From positions 93,183,867 through 93,247,866 of the forward strand of contig NC_084760.1 of NCBI RefSeq assembly GCF_028858725.1: 64,000 nucleotides of DNA, in the 5' to 3' direction. The notes under the pieces were generated by a model, which was given only the letters and a program-made list of their open reading frames with translations, had not been told where the DNA came from and made no database searches. Origin of the DNA: Colius striatus (lineage: Eukaryota > Chordata > Aves > Coliiformes > Coliidae). Below are positions 39,065 to 52,021 of this stretch, in pieces (within the stretch, counting starts at the first letter, position 1; each line of letters begins with the position of its first letter). The position numbers and the translations under genes are program-made.

Positions 39065-40115
39065 CTGGAAAGAGGGGAGGAATGCCCCAGTTAAGCTTGA
39101 TTTCAGCTCTTTATGATGCATACTTAAGCACGTCTTAGAGGCACACAAGGACCACAAACATCAGAGTTGTTTCCTTGTAATTTGTTTCCTTTTTTTTTCT
39201 CTCCACTGAAGAAACACCTTTTCACAGCTGAAGCTTGCAGCAAATGCAGTGCATGGTTAGACAGAACACTGCACACTTAAACCCTACCACTTCACTCAGC
39301 TGCCACACTTAACCCAAAGACTGATGCACCGCTACAGGTCATGGGGTTACGTTGCGCAGAACCCATCATTGAAAGGTTCTTTAATGTGACAGATCCAGAG
39401 GTTGTGGACTTGTCTAAAAACTGTCAAATAACAACTACTAAAATAACTGAACACCCTCTTATGCAGACAGGGACTGTGCTGGCATTGGTCCCATACTGGC
39501 ATCCAAGCAAGTCTTTTGAGGACTACTGATTATGGATGAAAGTATAGTGGTAACACCCAGAAATACTGGTGACGAGAGAGATGCTGGGGGGAGTGATTTT
39601 TCCTGCTGCACTTCCACAGCTTCCTACAAGCTGTCTGAGGAAGGTGGGAAATGTGAGGGGACAGCAGTCTGGATTGCACATAGGAAAAGGCTAAGCCACA
39701 GGGTGGGCAGCATTCTGAGAGGGAAAGAAGGATTTGGCTTTATTTTAATCTGCAAGGGTAAGTTGCTCAGTTTTGACCCAAATATGACTGAACATATTTC
39801 TGCACAGAACAGTTTTCTGCTAGAACTTCTACGCTCCTTTCCTTCAAATCAAGAGTGAAAAGGGAGGTTCTGGGCCCCATTCACCTTGCCTGAAATGCTT
39901 TTGCTGCGTCCTCCATCCCTCCCCAAAAAAATGAGTTTTGCCTGGGCTATCTATATTGTTCTTCCCTGAGAGAAACTCAACTCTGGAGTCAAACGTAGCT
40001 CTTGCATAGCCCAATGAAGCCAAGCAAAGAACTATGGTCACCATCCTTAAGATACCTGAATCCTAAGAAACATCTTTGCTATTTATTTTTAATTAAGGAA
40101 TCTAGTTAGTCCTAC
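39065..40115 (-). other. ACBD3: ACBD3 intron 6
   Basis: 1,051 bases, from GTAGGAC to TTCCAG. No repeat or RNA gene recognised. Confidence 0.88.
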
Positions 40116-40308
40116 CTTTTGGTCCATTCTCCAGTGCTTCTTCCAAAGCCTCTGGATCCAGCTCTTTTTCAGGGCTGTCTGCATGTGCACTGGCCTGCCC
40201 GTTAATAGATGGGGTGTCCCCTGGGGCAGGCGCAGTCACCTTTGATGCAGCAGTCAGAGGTGTCCCTGTCGCTGCCACAACCGACTCCTGCTGCTTTTGC
40301 AAGGCTGC
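40116..40308 (-). CDS. ACBD3: ACBD3 coding exon 6 (residues 291-354, linker)
   Basis: This exon starts in phase 0 with [17 protein letters not shown]. It passes through a low-complexity Ala/Pro/Ser/Thr linker and ends in the acidic stretch [18 protein letters not shown]. It joins the Gln-rich segment to the GOLD domain. The middle ([16 protein letters not shown]) differs clearly from the human linker, whereas both ends are conserved, as expected for a flexible spacer. Borders are a TTTTAG acceptor and a GTAGGAC donor, leaving phase 1. Confidence 0.95.
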
Positions 40309-43300
40309 CTAAAAATGATAGAAATTAAGTCAAGTAAACCCCAGACCTCTCAGGATGTCTCCCTTCTTTTAGCAGAAGGTATAAAGACACTTAAAAGAAA
40401 AAAAATCTCCCCTGCACCCCATGAAGAGACTTGACACAAAAGAGCAGAAGCAGCACACCTTAACCAGAGAGAATTCTGTGTACTTAGTATCACTGACAAA
40501 GTCGCTTTCCTAGGCTGGTGGATACAACCTGAACAAAAAGATTCAACTTTCAAGATAGTTAGGGCACACACAGACTTGCACTTAACTCCAGGAGTTCTGC
40601 ATTTCAGTCATTCCTACAAAGTTTCTTTGAAAATAAGGAGTGACAGACTTGTTTTTTACCAGTGGGCTGAAGGAGTCCTAGCCTGAGATCTCCCAGGCCA
40701 AATGACAGCTGTAAGCATTTAGGGTCTACTAAGTACTTGCTATTTTTTGAGTTAGAGAACCCTGTTGGGCAAGTTATCAGATCCATCATGCTTGACAGAG
40801 GCAGTTATTTAACACAAAGGCAGGAAGCATAAGAGCCTCAAGGACTGCAAGTGGTCTGGGACAAGAGTTGTTAAAGCTCAGAGGTGCTGCTTTTTAGAAC
40901 ATGACATATACATTGAAACTCTTCAGATAAATTTTATCATGCTGTACCCCTGCAGAGGATTAAATGTATCTAAAAGGAGATTATACAAGATAACAACCAT
41001 CCTTTCGCATTTAAGCAGGACGCATTACTCCTTGGGCTTCAAGGCTTATTCCCCTGCCCCTAGTAGTTATTGGTGCAGATTACATACACTTTTTTGTTGG
41101 GACAGGGAAAAGGTATAATTGACAGATCCCTTCTTTAACAAATAACCTAACAAGCACATGACTTTGATGGATAAATGGAATGTAGGTATCCTGAAGGAGC
41201 ATGAAGACGATATAGTCAAACATTAGTGTAGACATATAGACACCAGATTTGAGTAATTGCACAGATGCTGCCCAGATTCACTTTCTATCACAGCACTTCT
41301 ATGCACTGACATAACAGTGGTGAGAGTTTTGCTAAAAAACCACTGAGTCTTTCCAAAATTAATTGTATCACAAGCTCATCTGTAAGTGACCATGACAGAA
41401 CAGCACTAATAGGCCCTAAAGTGGCTGAGTTACAGGCATCTGATTCCTCAGCAGTGTTACAGAGGCTACCCGAGTCTTCAGGAAAGTTTGAAGTAGAATT
41501 TGATAGTTTTAGCCCTGTTACCTGTTTCTTTCTCATCCTTTCCTCTACAAGAGTTGTCCAAGTAGAGATCTGAAAAGTAAGCTGTGTTGCCTGGCAGACT
41601 TCTTATTTTGTAAGCCACTACAAAGGAAGGGCTGCTTTGTCCAGGTCTTAGAAGGCTTTAGTCTTCTGTACATAGAAAACTGTGAGCCATGATTGAAAGG
41701 AACAGTGCTGACAGGATTGAAGAAAATTGGCAGCAGCATCTCTGACACCTCAGTTTCAAGCGAGTAGCCTCAATTACAGAAGGCATCAAGGACCTGACTG
41801 ATCATGCTATAACTTCTGCTTACTATTATGACACCAAAGCACTGGTACAGAGGTGTCACTGAGCTTCAAGATTAGAACAGGGCACGAAGCCTCTGACCTT
41901 CCTACACTAACTCCATCAATTCACAGTTTGGCTTGGGAAGGGACCTTTTATAGATCACCCAGTCCAACCCCACTGACAAGGGCAGGGACATCTTTCACTA
42001 GACCAGGCTGATGAAAGCTCCATCCAACCTGGCCTTGAACACTTCCAGGGATGGGGCATCCACAGCCTCTCTGGGCAGCCTGTGCCTCACCAGCCTCATT
42101 GTAAAAAAAACTTTCTTCGTCGTGTCCAATGTAAATCTACAGTCTGTCAGACTGAATCATTGTCCCTTGCCCCATCACTACAGGCCCTCATCTTTCTTTG
42201 TCTTCCCTATAAGTCCCCTTTTAGTACTGAAAGGCCACAATAAGGTGTCTCTGGAGCCTTCTCTTCTCCAACTCTCTCAACCCGTCTTCACAGGAGAGGT
42301 GCTTCGGCCCTTGGACTGTTTTTGTGGCCCTCTGGACTTGCTCTAACAGGTCCATACCTGTCTTGTACTAGAGGCCCCAGAGCTGGATACAGGACTCTGG
42401 GTGGGGAGTGGGTCTCACAAGAATGGAGTAGAGGGGAAGAATCACCTTGACCTGCTGACCACACTGCTTTTGATGCAGCCCAGGATAAAACTGGCCTTCT
42501 GGGCTGCAAGAGTCCATTGCCAGCTCATACCCAGTTTTTCATCCATCACTAATCCTCAAGTCCATTTCTGCAGGGCTGCTCTCAATACATACAGCCCTGA
42601 AATCTGTACTGATATTGAGGACAACCCCAACCCAGGGGTAGGACTCGCATGTGGCCTTAATGAACTTCATGAGGATCACCATGTGTTCACATAGCCTCCT
42701 TCCTCAGACAGTTCTTTGCTGAGGGCATCAGCCTCATCAAAACACAGATGCCTTAACAAGCAATTCGTTACTGAATTTTAAGTCTTTAGCCCAGAACAAG
42801 AGACCTCAGGCCCAGAGAAGTCACACGTACCAGAGTCTGAAGTCTGGTTTACATCTGTTTAAGACAGTTACAAATGGACATCCTTGAACTTTAAAATAGC
42901 CTGAGATGTGAACATAGCACATTTGCCAGAGATGGAAGATTCCCTGAAGAGAGGAGAAACCTTTCAAGCCCAAGCCCAAAACCCTTGCAAAGAAGTAATG
43001 TACTACTGACACTCATTGCCAGAAATACAAAAGCTTGTTCTCCCACTCAAATCACAAGCAGTCCATCATAGGCAAGCAACTTAATTACATACTGAGGTCA
43101 GACAACACATGGAAAAGGAGAGAGAGAAGTCCTCAGTGCTCAAATTGACAGAGAGAAGCAATCTCAAAACCAGCAGTGATGTGACAGTGCTGCATGCATG
43201 TCCAGCTGGTAGCACGTGGCTGACCAGAGGCTGCTGTTCTGCACAGGCCTTCAGGTGTGACACCCACATGGAGAGTCACTTTACTAGGTCTGCTGTGCTG

Positions 43301-43616
43301 GTACATACCCCCATTATGGTACACACACAACAGATGCTGCAGCACAGCGCTTCGCATTTAGTCTCCAAGAATAACATCGAACCAAGTAATTAGTAGAGGC
43401 TGCTCAGAATTTTCTTACCTAACAGCTGCTTCAGAAAACTCAAAAAGGTTAAATACAGGGACTTTGGTGTTTTGAATCTGAAGCAGCATTAGTCACTAGG
43501 ACACTATCTCTCCTTGCAGCAATTATCTTTTCAAGGAGGTAACAGCAGACAAGTTAACACCTCCTAGAGACAGCCTGGGACACAGAAACTTCAGTTTCTC
43601 AGCTGGCTGGCCATAC
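40309..43616 (-). other. ACBD3: ACBD3 intron 5
   Basis: 3.3-kb intron, GTATGG donor and TTTTAG acceptor. It contains one large antisense CR1 copy (entered separately); otherwise nothing recognised. Confidence 0.88.
41925..42705 (-). mobile_element. CR1 LINE fragment, older subfamily, longest in the window
   Basis: About 780 bases of antisense CR1 in ACBD3 intron 5, so in the same sense as ACBD3. On + it starts GGCTTGGGAAGGGACC, AGTCCAACCCCACTGACAAG, then CCTGGCCTTGAACACTTCCA. It reaches well into ORF2 (AGTCCATTTCTGCAGGGCTG, then AACTTCATGAGGATCACC). Indels break any reading frame. The subfamily differs from the copies at 2.3 and 29.1 kb and matches the sense piece at 31.3 kb. Confidence 0.92.
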
Positions 43617-43791
43617 CTGTTGCTGTGCAAGCTGGACTTGATACAACTGCTGCATGTACTGTTGATAATGCTGTTCCTGGAGCTGCCGGATCAGGATCTG
43701 CTGCTGCTCATAGTTGCCCGGATACTGCTGGGCCGCATACTGCTGGAACTGAATGGCAGTCTGGGAGTTCAGCGCTGCCATGATCTGTTGC
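43617..43791 (-). CDS. ACBD3: ACBD3 coding exon 5 (residues 232-290, Gln-rich segment)
   Basis: This exon encodes the Gln-rich helical segment: [20 protein letters not shown], then [18 protein letters not shown], ending [11 protein letters not shown]. In mammals this segment binds phosphatidylinositol 4-kinase beta and brings it to the Golgi. The sequence is almost the same as human (an Ile where I remember Val in SQTAVQ). The acceptor is TCTAG and the donor GTATGG. The exon enters in phase 2 and leaves in phase 0, which agrees with its neighbours. The Gln codons are mostly CAG but no pure triplet expansion is present. Confidence 0.97.
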
Positions 43792-46149
43792 CTAGATTGG
43801 TGGGAGGAGAGTATGAAGATTACAAGCTGTTGAGGGTATGGGGGAAATCCTGTACTTAAACCATCTAATTCAATTCCTGCAAAACCCAATTAAAACAAAA
43901 CTACACAATAGAGCAGAGACCAGAGGTAATCCAAACACGAATTTTGCCCAAAAATATAAAGGAGCAAGAATTTCAACCCAATGTCTGAAAACATCAAATG
44001 TTAAAAAAACCAGGAGCTCTTACATAATTCTCAGTCTATAGTCTGATAAATAGGAAATGCTAGAAAAACTATGTGACTAAATTTCTCAAACAAGCAAAGG
44101 GAAAAAAACCTCACATTTGGTTCCTCTGGAAGACTTGCAGAAACCATCCTTCTAGCAGCCTGACTACAAATATCAGTAAAAACAAACCTGCTGTGCTGTG
44201 GCACGAAGTACTTCTTGGGAAATCCAAGAACTACATACCACATTACTACCTTAATTTCCCAGGACAGCATGTAAACACATATGAAAAGCATGACTGACTG
44301 TGGCCTCATTCAGGAATGAAACAAAATGTTGCCAAATAACGCCTCCAAAAAAATCTCAGCTGATGAAACTTGGAGGAGACTTTTGCTCAGGTATAGTTAC
44401 GCTCCTCTCCAGGGTTTGTCTCATGTTGTGTCCATCAGCTACCAGTTATCAGTGCTTCAGAGGAAGAAAGTGGTATCATAGAAATGTAGGAGTAATTCTT
44501 TCCCACCCTTCTTCCTTTGTGCAATATCATCCCCTAAAAGCTCCAGTATTAGACTGGTTAAGTACTCTAAAGGGCAAGATTTACTACTCTTGAGCAAACT
44601 ATCACCAGTTTAGATATACTTGGTCTGTACCTATGTATTCACATTCCTTTTCTGTCTAAACTCTATCTCTGTAACCTGCTACAACCACCTCATAGAATTG
44701 TAACAATTGGAAAAGACCTTTAAGATCATCAGTTCCAACCACTAACCTAACGCTGCCAAGTCCATCACTAAACCATGGCCCTCAGCATCTCAGCTACACA
44801 GCTTTTCAATATCTCTAGGGATGGTGACTCCACCACCTCCCTGGGCAGCATGTCCCAATGCTTAACAACCCTCTCGGCAAAAAAGTTCTTCCTAATCTCC
44901 AATCTAAACCTCCCCTGGTGCAATTTGAGCTCCTGTCCTATCATTCATTACTGGAAAGAAGAGACTGATCCCCATCTCACTACAACGCCCTTTCAGGTGG
45001 TTGCAGGGAGTGATCATATCTCCTCTCAGCCTGCTCTCCCTCCAGGCTAAACATGCCCAGCTCCCTCAACTGCTCCTCATAAGACTTGTGCTTCAGACCC
45101 TTCACCAGCTTTGTTGCCTGAATACGGAACTTAATTCACAACTGCTATTCATGTAAAAACTCCACCCTCTTCAAGGCATACCCACCTGTCTTGTTACTTT
45201 GCACTGTGAAACCTTTTTAATTGTATTCTCTGTTCATTCTGTATTTTACACTCCTGTGGCTCTCAGCGTGTTAAACAAACGGTAAAACTTGCAGATTAAT
45301 TATTTGCTCCATTCTCAAAACCACTACATAGCAAGCGTAGAATCTACTTCAGAAACACTCCCTGTGGAGACATTTTTATTAGGAAAACTATTGCTGACTG
45401 ATATGGAACAGCTTTGAAGACTTACTCTTCTTGCAAATTTTATGTGGACAAAGCTAGATCCATGTTTCCAGCATCTGGATGTGACAGGTGAAATATAACT
45501 AGAACTGTATCTTCTAAGTAAACATTTTAATTGAGGCTACAAACAGAGGTTAAGTGCATTTGAATGTGAATTTTGTATTCCTCTTAGAAAGGCAGTTAAG
45601 ATCCAGTGACTGCTAGGGTACAAAAGAGATCTGCGCATACATCACACTTCCTAGAGAGAAAGTACCCTCTAAGGAGGTAGGGTTAGACTACTAAGTCAGA
45701 AAATTTCAGTCACGCATTCAAAAAAACTCCACTGAACAACAGTTGTCCTTTTTTCAAGGCTCTGCCTTCTGTGAAAGGATAGAAGCTTTCAAGTCACAGT
45801 TCAAACAATACTTCCAGCTGGATACTGTGTTCAGTCGAGTGCAGAATTAATCATTTAAGAAGCAGATCCACATGTTTTCATGAGGTGCAGCCCCTGAACC
45901 CCAGAGCTTCTTTCAAACAAAGCTTCTCCAGCAATTTCATCTGAGAAGGCTGCATACAATAACACACTGGGATAATTATTCTCTGCAAACTCTCTCCCTC
46001 TTAACTAGGGATGCAAATGTCACTGCCACGCTTAAGTGCTCTGAACTGCACGTATTCATTCTACAATAACTACTTAAACAATTAGATACAACCGTCTCAA
46101 GTGCAAGGTAGTTATTTTCTTGGAAGTGTTGTTTGTTTCAGCTACTCAC
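43792..46149 (-). other. ACBD3: ACBD3 intron 4
   Basis: 2.36-kb intron, GTGAGT donor and TCTAG acceptor, holding one antisense CR1 copy. Confidence 0.88.
44690..45122 (-). mobile_element. CR1 LINE fragment, third subfamily
   Basis: About 430 bases of antisense CR1 in intron 4: CTCATAGAATTGTAACAATT, GGAAAAGACCTTTAAGATCA, CCACTAACCTAACGCTGCCA, then TCCCTGGGCAGCATG and TCAGCCTGCTCTCCCTCCAG. The block around AACCTAACGCTGCCAAGTCC distinguishes it from the other copies in the window. The 3' end is preserved and the 5' end truncated. Confidence 0.92.
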
Positions 46150-46308
46150 TTCTGTTGTTCCATCCGAAGTCGTTCCTCCTCTATTCTCCTCCTCTCTTCT
46201 TCTTCCCTTCTCAGTCTTTCCTCCTCTTCTCGCCTACGTTTTTCTTCTTCTTTTTGCAAACGCTCACGCTCCTCCTCTTCACGCCGCCTTCGTTCTTCCT
46301 CTTCTCTT
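46150..46308 (-). CDS. ACBD3: ACBD3 coding exon 4 (residues 179-231, charged coiled coil)
   Basis: This exon encodes an almost uninterrupted Arg/Glu helix: [19 protein letters not shown], then [15 protein letters not shown], ending [12 protein letters not shown]. It is the charged coiled-coil region that contributes to nuclear/Golgi partitioning and self-association in mammals. The purine-only coding strand makes the opposite strand look like a Ser-rich open frame, which is an artefact. The acceptor is TTGCAG and the donor GTGAGT. It enters and leaves in phase 2. Confidence 0.97.
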
Positions 46309-47045
46309 CTGCAACATCCACTCAATAAGCTATTTCAGCATTTCTATAATCCTAGGATGAGTTATTTTCAACATGCTGTAACCTGCCTTTTGCCTGCCCA
46401 AAAAGGCTTTCTGTTTGGTATCGTCTCCTCCCACTTAAATTGGGCTGGAGAAGCATTTTACTGGACTCGAGAAGAAAATGCATTACTGTTCAGCTTCACC
46501 ACACTCTACAGCATGGCAAGTATAAGTTCTGTATTAAAATTTTATATTCATTCTAACTTGTTACTGCACTGTCTGGAGAAGAGAGCAGTAGCAAAAAAGT
46601 GCCCAGAAACCTTAAACATCCCTTCCAAGCTTTAACACATGCTCAACAACTACATGGATACGGTAGTTAAAGAATCACATGCTATGTAAATAACAGTAGA
46701 AGATAGCCTTTGTCAAGTTGCTAATCCACACCAGAAGGCACCTGACAGTTTCATGCTCTGTCTGTTTAGCCCACAGACATTTTGTGAAGCATGTATTTCT
46801 TAAGCAGATGACAGCATCAGTAAAATTTTTAAAACTCCTTATATGCTGGCTGCCTTCACCTCAGAAACAATCACTCATTACCGGCAACGTGCAACAGCTT
46901 CAAGAGATCAAATGGTACCACAGCCACCTAAACTTCAAGCATTTCTCTTCCCAATATAACTTCAACCTAAGCTAGCTGTGACGCTGTCCATAGGTCAAGA
47001 GTTAAACACTTAATATACTCCTGCACGAAAGGACTTGAATGTTAC
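46309..47045 (-). other. ACBD3: ACBD3 intron 3
   Basis: 737 bases, GTAACA donor and TTGCAG acceptor. Nothing else recognised. Confidence 0.88.
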
Positions 47046-47186
47046 CTTTTCTTTTCTTGTTCTTCTTTCTCTATCTTGTGGGAAGTGACATACGTTGAAA
47101 ACAAGTGGCAGCACCTATTCAGGAGCTTAACAAATTCTGTCATAGCTTTTTGCTTTGACATGTTTCCAAGTGCAGCCCATTCCTTC
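47046..47186 (-). CDS. ACBD3: ACBD3 coding exon 3 (residues 132-178, end of ACB domain)
   Basis: This exon encodes [18 protein letters not shown], then [17 protein letters not shown], then [12 protein letters not shown]. It forms the last helix of the acyl-CoA-binding domain and runs into the coiled coil. The helix-4 signature, SKEDAM in most ACBP-family proteins and in human ACBD3, reads SKQKAM here. The acceptor is TCTCAG and the donor GTAACA. It enters and leaves in phase 2, completing Arg codons at both borders. Confidence 0.97.
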
Positions 47187-48159
47187 CTGAGAGAGAAATC
47201 AGATGAAATAACAGAAGACAACTCTTTTCAAGTCAGCAGTGAACTCTGAGAACCCAGCAAAGGAAAAAAACAAAACAGTTGGGAGACCAGGGACCAAACT
47301 TTATCGTATGCAGTTTCAGAGAACCAACAACTTTTTCCCAAAGACAGGACATTGCTCTCTTCTGCCTGCACCAGGACAACTCTTTCAGAGATGTAATCAA
47401 TTGCTTATAAGAATTCTCATCTGTAATGCCTACCCTACTTAGAATTCCCAACTACATCCAAAAACCTCCCTGTTGCAAATGAACCTGAAATTTTTTCATC
47501 CTTCTTCCTCTCTAGTTTGTGGAAAAAAAATGCATACATTTTCCTGGATGAGCAAACATGATAACAACCATTGATTACAGTGCTTCAGCTGGTGGACTGC
47601 AACACCCTGGCTCTTCCTGAAGGAAAGCTACATCCATCTGGGCAAAAGCAGCGCACTGGGGCCGTGCTGCACAAGAAACAGCAGCACTGAATATCCAAAG
47701 CGCAGCCCAAACTGCAAGCAACACAAGAGCTGTGCCTGAGACTGCCCAGATCTCCTATGAGTTTACTCAGAGGCTGAACACATCAGGTATCTGATCTCAG
47801 TATTAGCAAAAGCTCTGGTGAATGCTGCTACCGCTGGCAAAAGGCCTGGCCTGCTGTAACCTTGGTGAGGAGTGTGGATGAAACACAGGCCTGCATGTTA
47901 ACACACAGCTAACCGAATCCTAAGCTGCTATGAGAAACCAGGCTGTCAGCACAGCAGCTTTTCCTCGTGTGGTTGAAAAAAAACCCAACAACCTTCTGTT
48001 AGCTCCTCTACTGAGCTGTGACTCAGACTTTTGAAGAGGCCACTCTCACTTTCCACTACCATACGCGCAGAGGCAACCCACACGCTTATCTTCTTATTTG
48101 AGAAACTGAATGATGTTATCTTCAGACAGGCAAAGCAGAGTTCACACCAGCTCTTTTAC
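47187..48159 (-). other. ACBD3: ACBD3 intron 2
   Basis: 973 bases, GTAAAA donor and TCTCAG acceptor. Nothing else recognised. Confidence 0.88.
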
Positions 48160-48301
48160 CTTCTATCATTTCCCAGCACATCAAAGAATCCAACTTCAGG
48201 GCAAGTGTCAGGGTTGTAAGGTCCCAGAAGAACCTGCTTGTGCAGTGCCACAAGTTTGAGCTTTTCTTCGTATGTTGGATGAAAGGCTTTGCCATCTTTT
48301 T
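48160..48301 (-). CDS. ACBD3: ACBD3 coding exon 2 (residues 85-131, core of ACB domain)
   Basis: The exon reads [18 protein letters not shown], then [20 protein letters not shown], then FDVLGNDRR. It covers helices 2-3 and the connecting loop of the acyl-CoA-binding domain. The HKQ motif stands where ACBP has YKQ, a known ACBD3 difference. It is bounded by a CTACAG acceptor and a GTAAAA donor. Its first two bases complete a Glu codon started in exon 1. Confidence 0.97.
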
Positions 48302-50007
48302 CTGTAGGAGAAAAGAGAAAATTCACTGTTATGATTAATTCATTAAGTACAGGGCAGCAAAGAGCATTTTGTATAACCACTACCATGACTTCCTCCATAA
48401 GAAAGGGGTAAGTTACGAAAGGTTAGACAAATTAGGTCAGCTCTATTCAAACAAAATACAGATCTGTTCAGAAGAAACACATCTACTTCAGCTGTTCAAA
48501 TTTAGTTGTGAAGTGTTCTTCATCGTACCATCTAGTCAATCTTAGCTAGTGAGTTAGCACATAAATATTGATGTTAATTAGTTGAACATCATATATCTCT
48601 GAAATATTTAGAGCCCTTAACTTGAACTCAAATGTGTCTGCCAAGTCTATTGTAGTGTGGATAGGAAGGATTTCTCACAAAGAAAGATGTGATGTTAACT
48701 TTATAGATTGCGCTCCTTTCATGCTCTTCACATTGATGAAAGCAGAACAAGCAAGGTTTCAGGCAAAGAAAACTGCAAAGAGGAAAAATTAGAATTAAGA
48801 CAGAATTATCCTTGAGGGAATTTGACTGCTGTTTGCCAAGGCAGATGGAATAATCCCTCACAACAAAAAAGTCTTAGCAGTGACCCTGTCAGCACCAACA
48901 CACACAGAGAGCTCTGGCCCAAGGACACGGGCAACTCCAAACAAAGTCGGAATTGCAACAGCTGCACAGCAACTCCTTCTGAAGTGGTCCCACTTAGATC
49001 CCACCACGCAGGTACTGCTAAGGAGAGACTTGCATTGATTTAAAATGATAGATGAATTAGTCAGCTAGGACTTACCTCAGCACATTCAAACTGTCAAAAC
49101 AAACCAAAGAAACGGGCACTGTGATATGCAATTACACTGCTCATTAAGAAAAGACCTTTTTCTTGAAGAGGAAAACAAATAAATAGGCACCATCTCCTTT
49201 TGGAAAAGCTGAAATGAGGAAACTATTACCGAAGGTAAACAACAGTCATTTCACATGACTGTACTACTAACTGCTCTCCGCGTACGCAGCAACCACAGAC
49301 AGAATTGCCACATGTTTCCAGCTCTCCTTTGGAGCGAATTCTTTACAACCCCAAACCGAGCAGTTCAATTCACACTCAAATTTTAAGGCTGACATTTTCA
49401 TACTGCAAAATCGCTCTGCTGATGCTTGTGAACAGTTGTTAACAGGAAAAGAAGCAAATTTCAGAACAAAAGAGGAGAGGAAATACCTCTGTTATGGCTT
49501 ATTGAGAAACTCAGAGCTAATACTCCTGAAAACTGGAAACAACCCCAGGGAAAGCATTTGCAGGTCACAGCAAGAAGCTCTATTTTTGACAGAGTAAGTT
49601 CAGTACGTTACTGGACTCACTCAGTTAAAAACATCACAAGGAACCACTACACGCTTGACATTTGGTTTTGAAGCCAGAATCAAAAGAATTAGGAAGGTAA
49701 ACACTTAATTACATATTGTCCAGTCCTACAGGTCCACTTCACTCTCCCAGGATCTCAAGCATTCATTCTTCTCCCAGTGTCATACAACCTTACAGCAAAT
49801 TTACCTTCTGGTTTCAAATAACAGAAGCCTCTCTCTACAAAAAGATGTGTTTCCAAAAATACTTGATGGGGTGGAAGAGGGGGGAATGCAAACACTGAGC
49901 CAGGATCTACTCAGTGGTATGCAGTGAAAAGACAGCAGTTGCAAACGGAAATACAGGAAAATCCACTTAAGCATAAGAGGCAGTTTGTGGGTTTGTTTTG
50001 TTTTTTA

Positions 50008-50095
50008 CTGTGAGAGTGATCAGGCACTGGAACAGGTTGCCCAGAGAGGTTTTGACATCTCCATCCTTGAAGATATTCGAAACGCAAATGGACAC
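50008..50095 (+). mobile_element. CR1 LINE fragment (short, sense on +)
   Basis: About 90 bases matching the CR1 3' region: GAGTGATCAGGCACTGGAAC, then AGGTTGCCCAGAGAGG and CATCTCCATCCTTGAAG. Both ends are truncated. Confidence 0.8.
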
Positions 50096-52008
50096 ACTCC
50101 TGAGAAGCCTGCTCTGAACAGAAGGGCTGAACTTTACAATCCCCTGAGGTCACCTCAACAAGTGTTCAGTCCTTAAGAGATGCAGATCACCACATCCTGG
50201 TAAGCTCTCTCCCTGTGTCTCAGGTCTCCTGCTCTCAGGCCACCCAAAGAGACCTCTGGCTTTTCCTCAATTCTTCACACTTCACATTTAACTCCAAATT
50301 TGATTATTAGGTAGCAAGCACTTCCATTAGCCTCAATAAACAGTACATACTTTGAAATCATACTTAATATCTTGGGGGCAGAGTGCTTAAAAGCAAGTCA
50401 TTTGGTAAGGGTACTACACTGAAATTTTGCCAGGCTTCTCAGCAAAGTATGCTTCTCAAGCAGGTCCCTATGGCATAGTTTTACCTTGCACAACCTAGCT
50501 GTCTGCTAAAAGCCATAGGTACTTGCTGTGCTAGACTGCTACTTCAGCCAGATAACATCACTGGTATTTGAACTCACTTCTGAAGAGGGTTAAAGGGAAA
50601 AAAACCCCACAGTTTCCCATTTCCAATTTCCCAAATTTCCATGTACAACACATCTGCATTTTCACAGAAATCAGACCTCAAGCCCTATGTATCAACAGAA
50701 GCAAAAGATCTGTATTTATAAAGAACGGTGCCAAAGGAAGAACGTGAAAGCTAGATAAGGGAGGAAACCAGACAGATGAGAAAAAAAATATGAGATAGGC
50801 ATTCAGTGACATGTAGATAATGCAGACTAGAAGTAAACTCTCAGCAAAATCTTTGGAGCCAGTCAAGACAGCAAAGATGTATACTAGTTATTTTTCAGTT
50901 GAATTCTTCAGCATAAACCACACTGTATAATTATCCCAAAGATCTGGAGTTGTTCCTGTTAAGCTGAACCAGAAGATCTAACACCATCTGCAGAGTCAAA
51001 TATGCCCAAAGAGAGAGCATTAGTAAGTCCAGAAAAGTAGAAGTGCCAAATCTATCCAAGCATCTGTGAATGCACCTTTTAAGCAGGCATTACCCACACA
51101 CCTAAAACACCTGTCAGGAAGCCCAAGAAAAAAAAAGCTCTAGGGAACACACTGAGAAATCTACTGGGTGGGTACAGCAGTAGTACAGCAACTATACAAC
51201 CCTCCCTATGCCATGGTACACCTGACTCAACAGGGCCAGAGAAAGGCTTCACTTCCTTACAGAAGATTAGGAGACTTCTTTCTTGGCAATACTTCAAACC
51301 ACCATTCACCTGAAATGGCAGTTTATCAAGTCAATTGAACTCTAAGTTTAAGCAGTGCTCCCCAACAGTTCAAACTCAAGTAGTGATTAAGAAATCGGTA
51401 TTAAGAGATACTCTCATTTTCAAGGGAAACCTAGTGACATGAACAAGGCACGCTATGGACCTACAATTCTTTAGGCATTCTGTAGTGAGGGCACACATAC
51501 AAATGCATAGACACATACACAATGTACTTCACTAGTGACATGAGGCAGTTCGCTAAAGACGTGGAGAAAGACTGGCTCCCACTTACTGCAGAGCCATGAA
51601 ACCACAACACATCAATTTGTCACCCCTGAAAGAGAAACCCCTGCACACCTAACATCAGCTCTTTATACTGCTACTCTCCTTGAGAGCAGCTACTTTGTTT
51701 AGATGCCCGTAAAACTGAGATCCATCGAGGGCAGCTGAATTGCATACTCCAGCAAGCCAGTACTTAAAACACTAACAACCCTCCTCATGCTACAGAAGAC
51801 CACCGTTTGTGTCTGCATGTAAGCACAACAGAAAGATGAAGCCACATCTAGTAATGAGAAGCAGATAACAGAGACTTATGTCACTAAGTGGCACCCTACC
51901 TTCAACATGAATTGGTCTAAACCAGAAAACTTAGACTCAAGGGAGCTTAGTGTGCTTAAAAGACTGCCTCATGCAAGATACTGTTACTCCTACGTCACTT
52001 CAGATTTT

Positions 52009-52021
52009 CCCCCCCCCCCCC
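52009..52021. repeat. Poly(C) run, 13 bases
   Basis: An uninterrupted C13 in intron 1, seen directly. Its length could be uncertain in an assembly. Confidence 0.85.

Noticed and set aside
46150-46308. Ser/Leu-rich open frames on + at 46.1-46.4 kb
   Set aside because: They are the complement of the purine-rich Arg/Glu coiled-coil exon of ACBD3.
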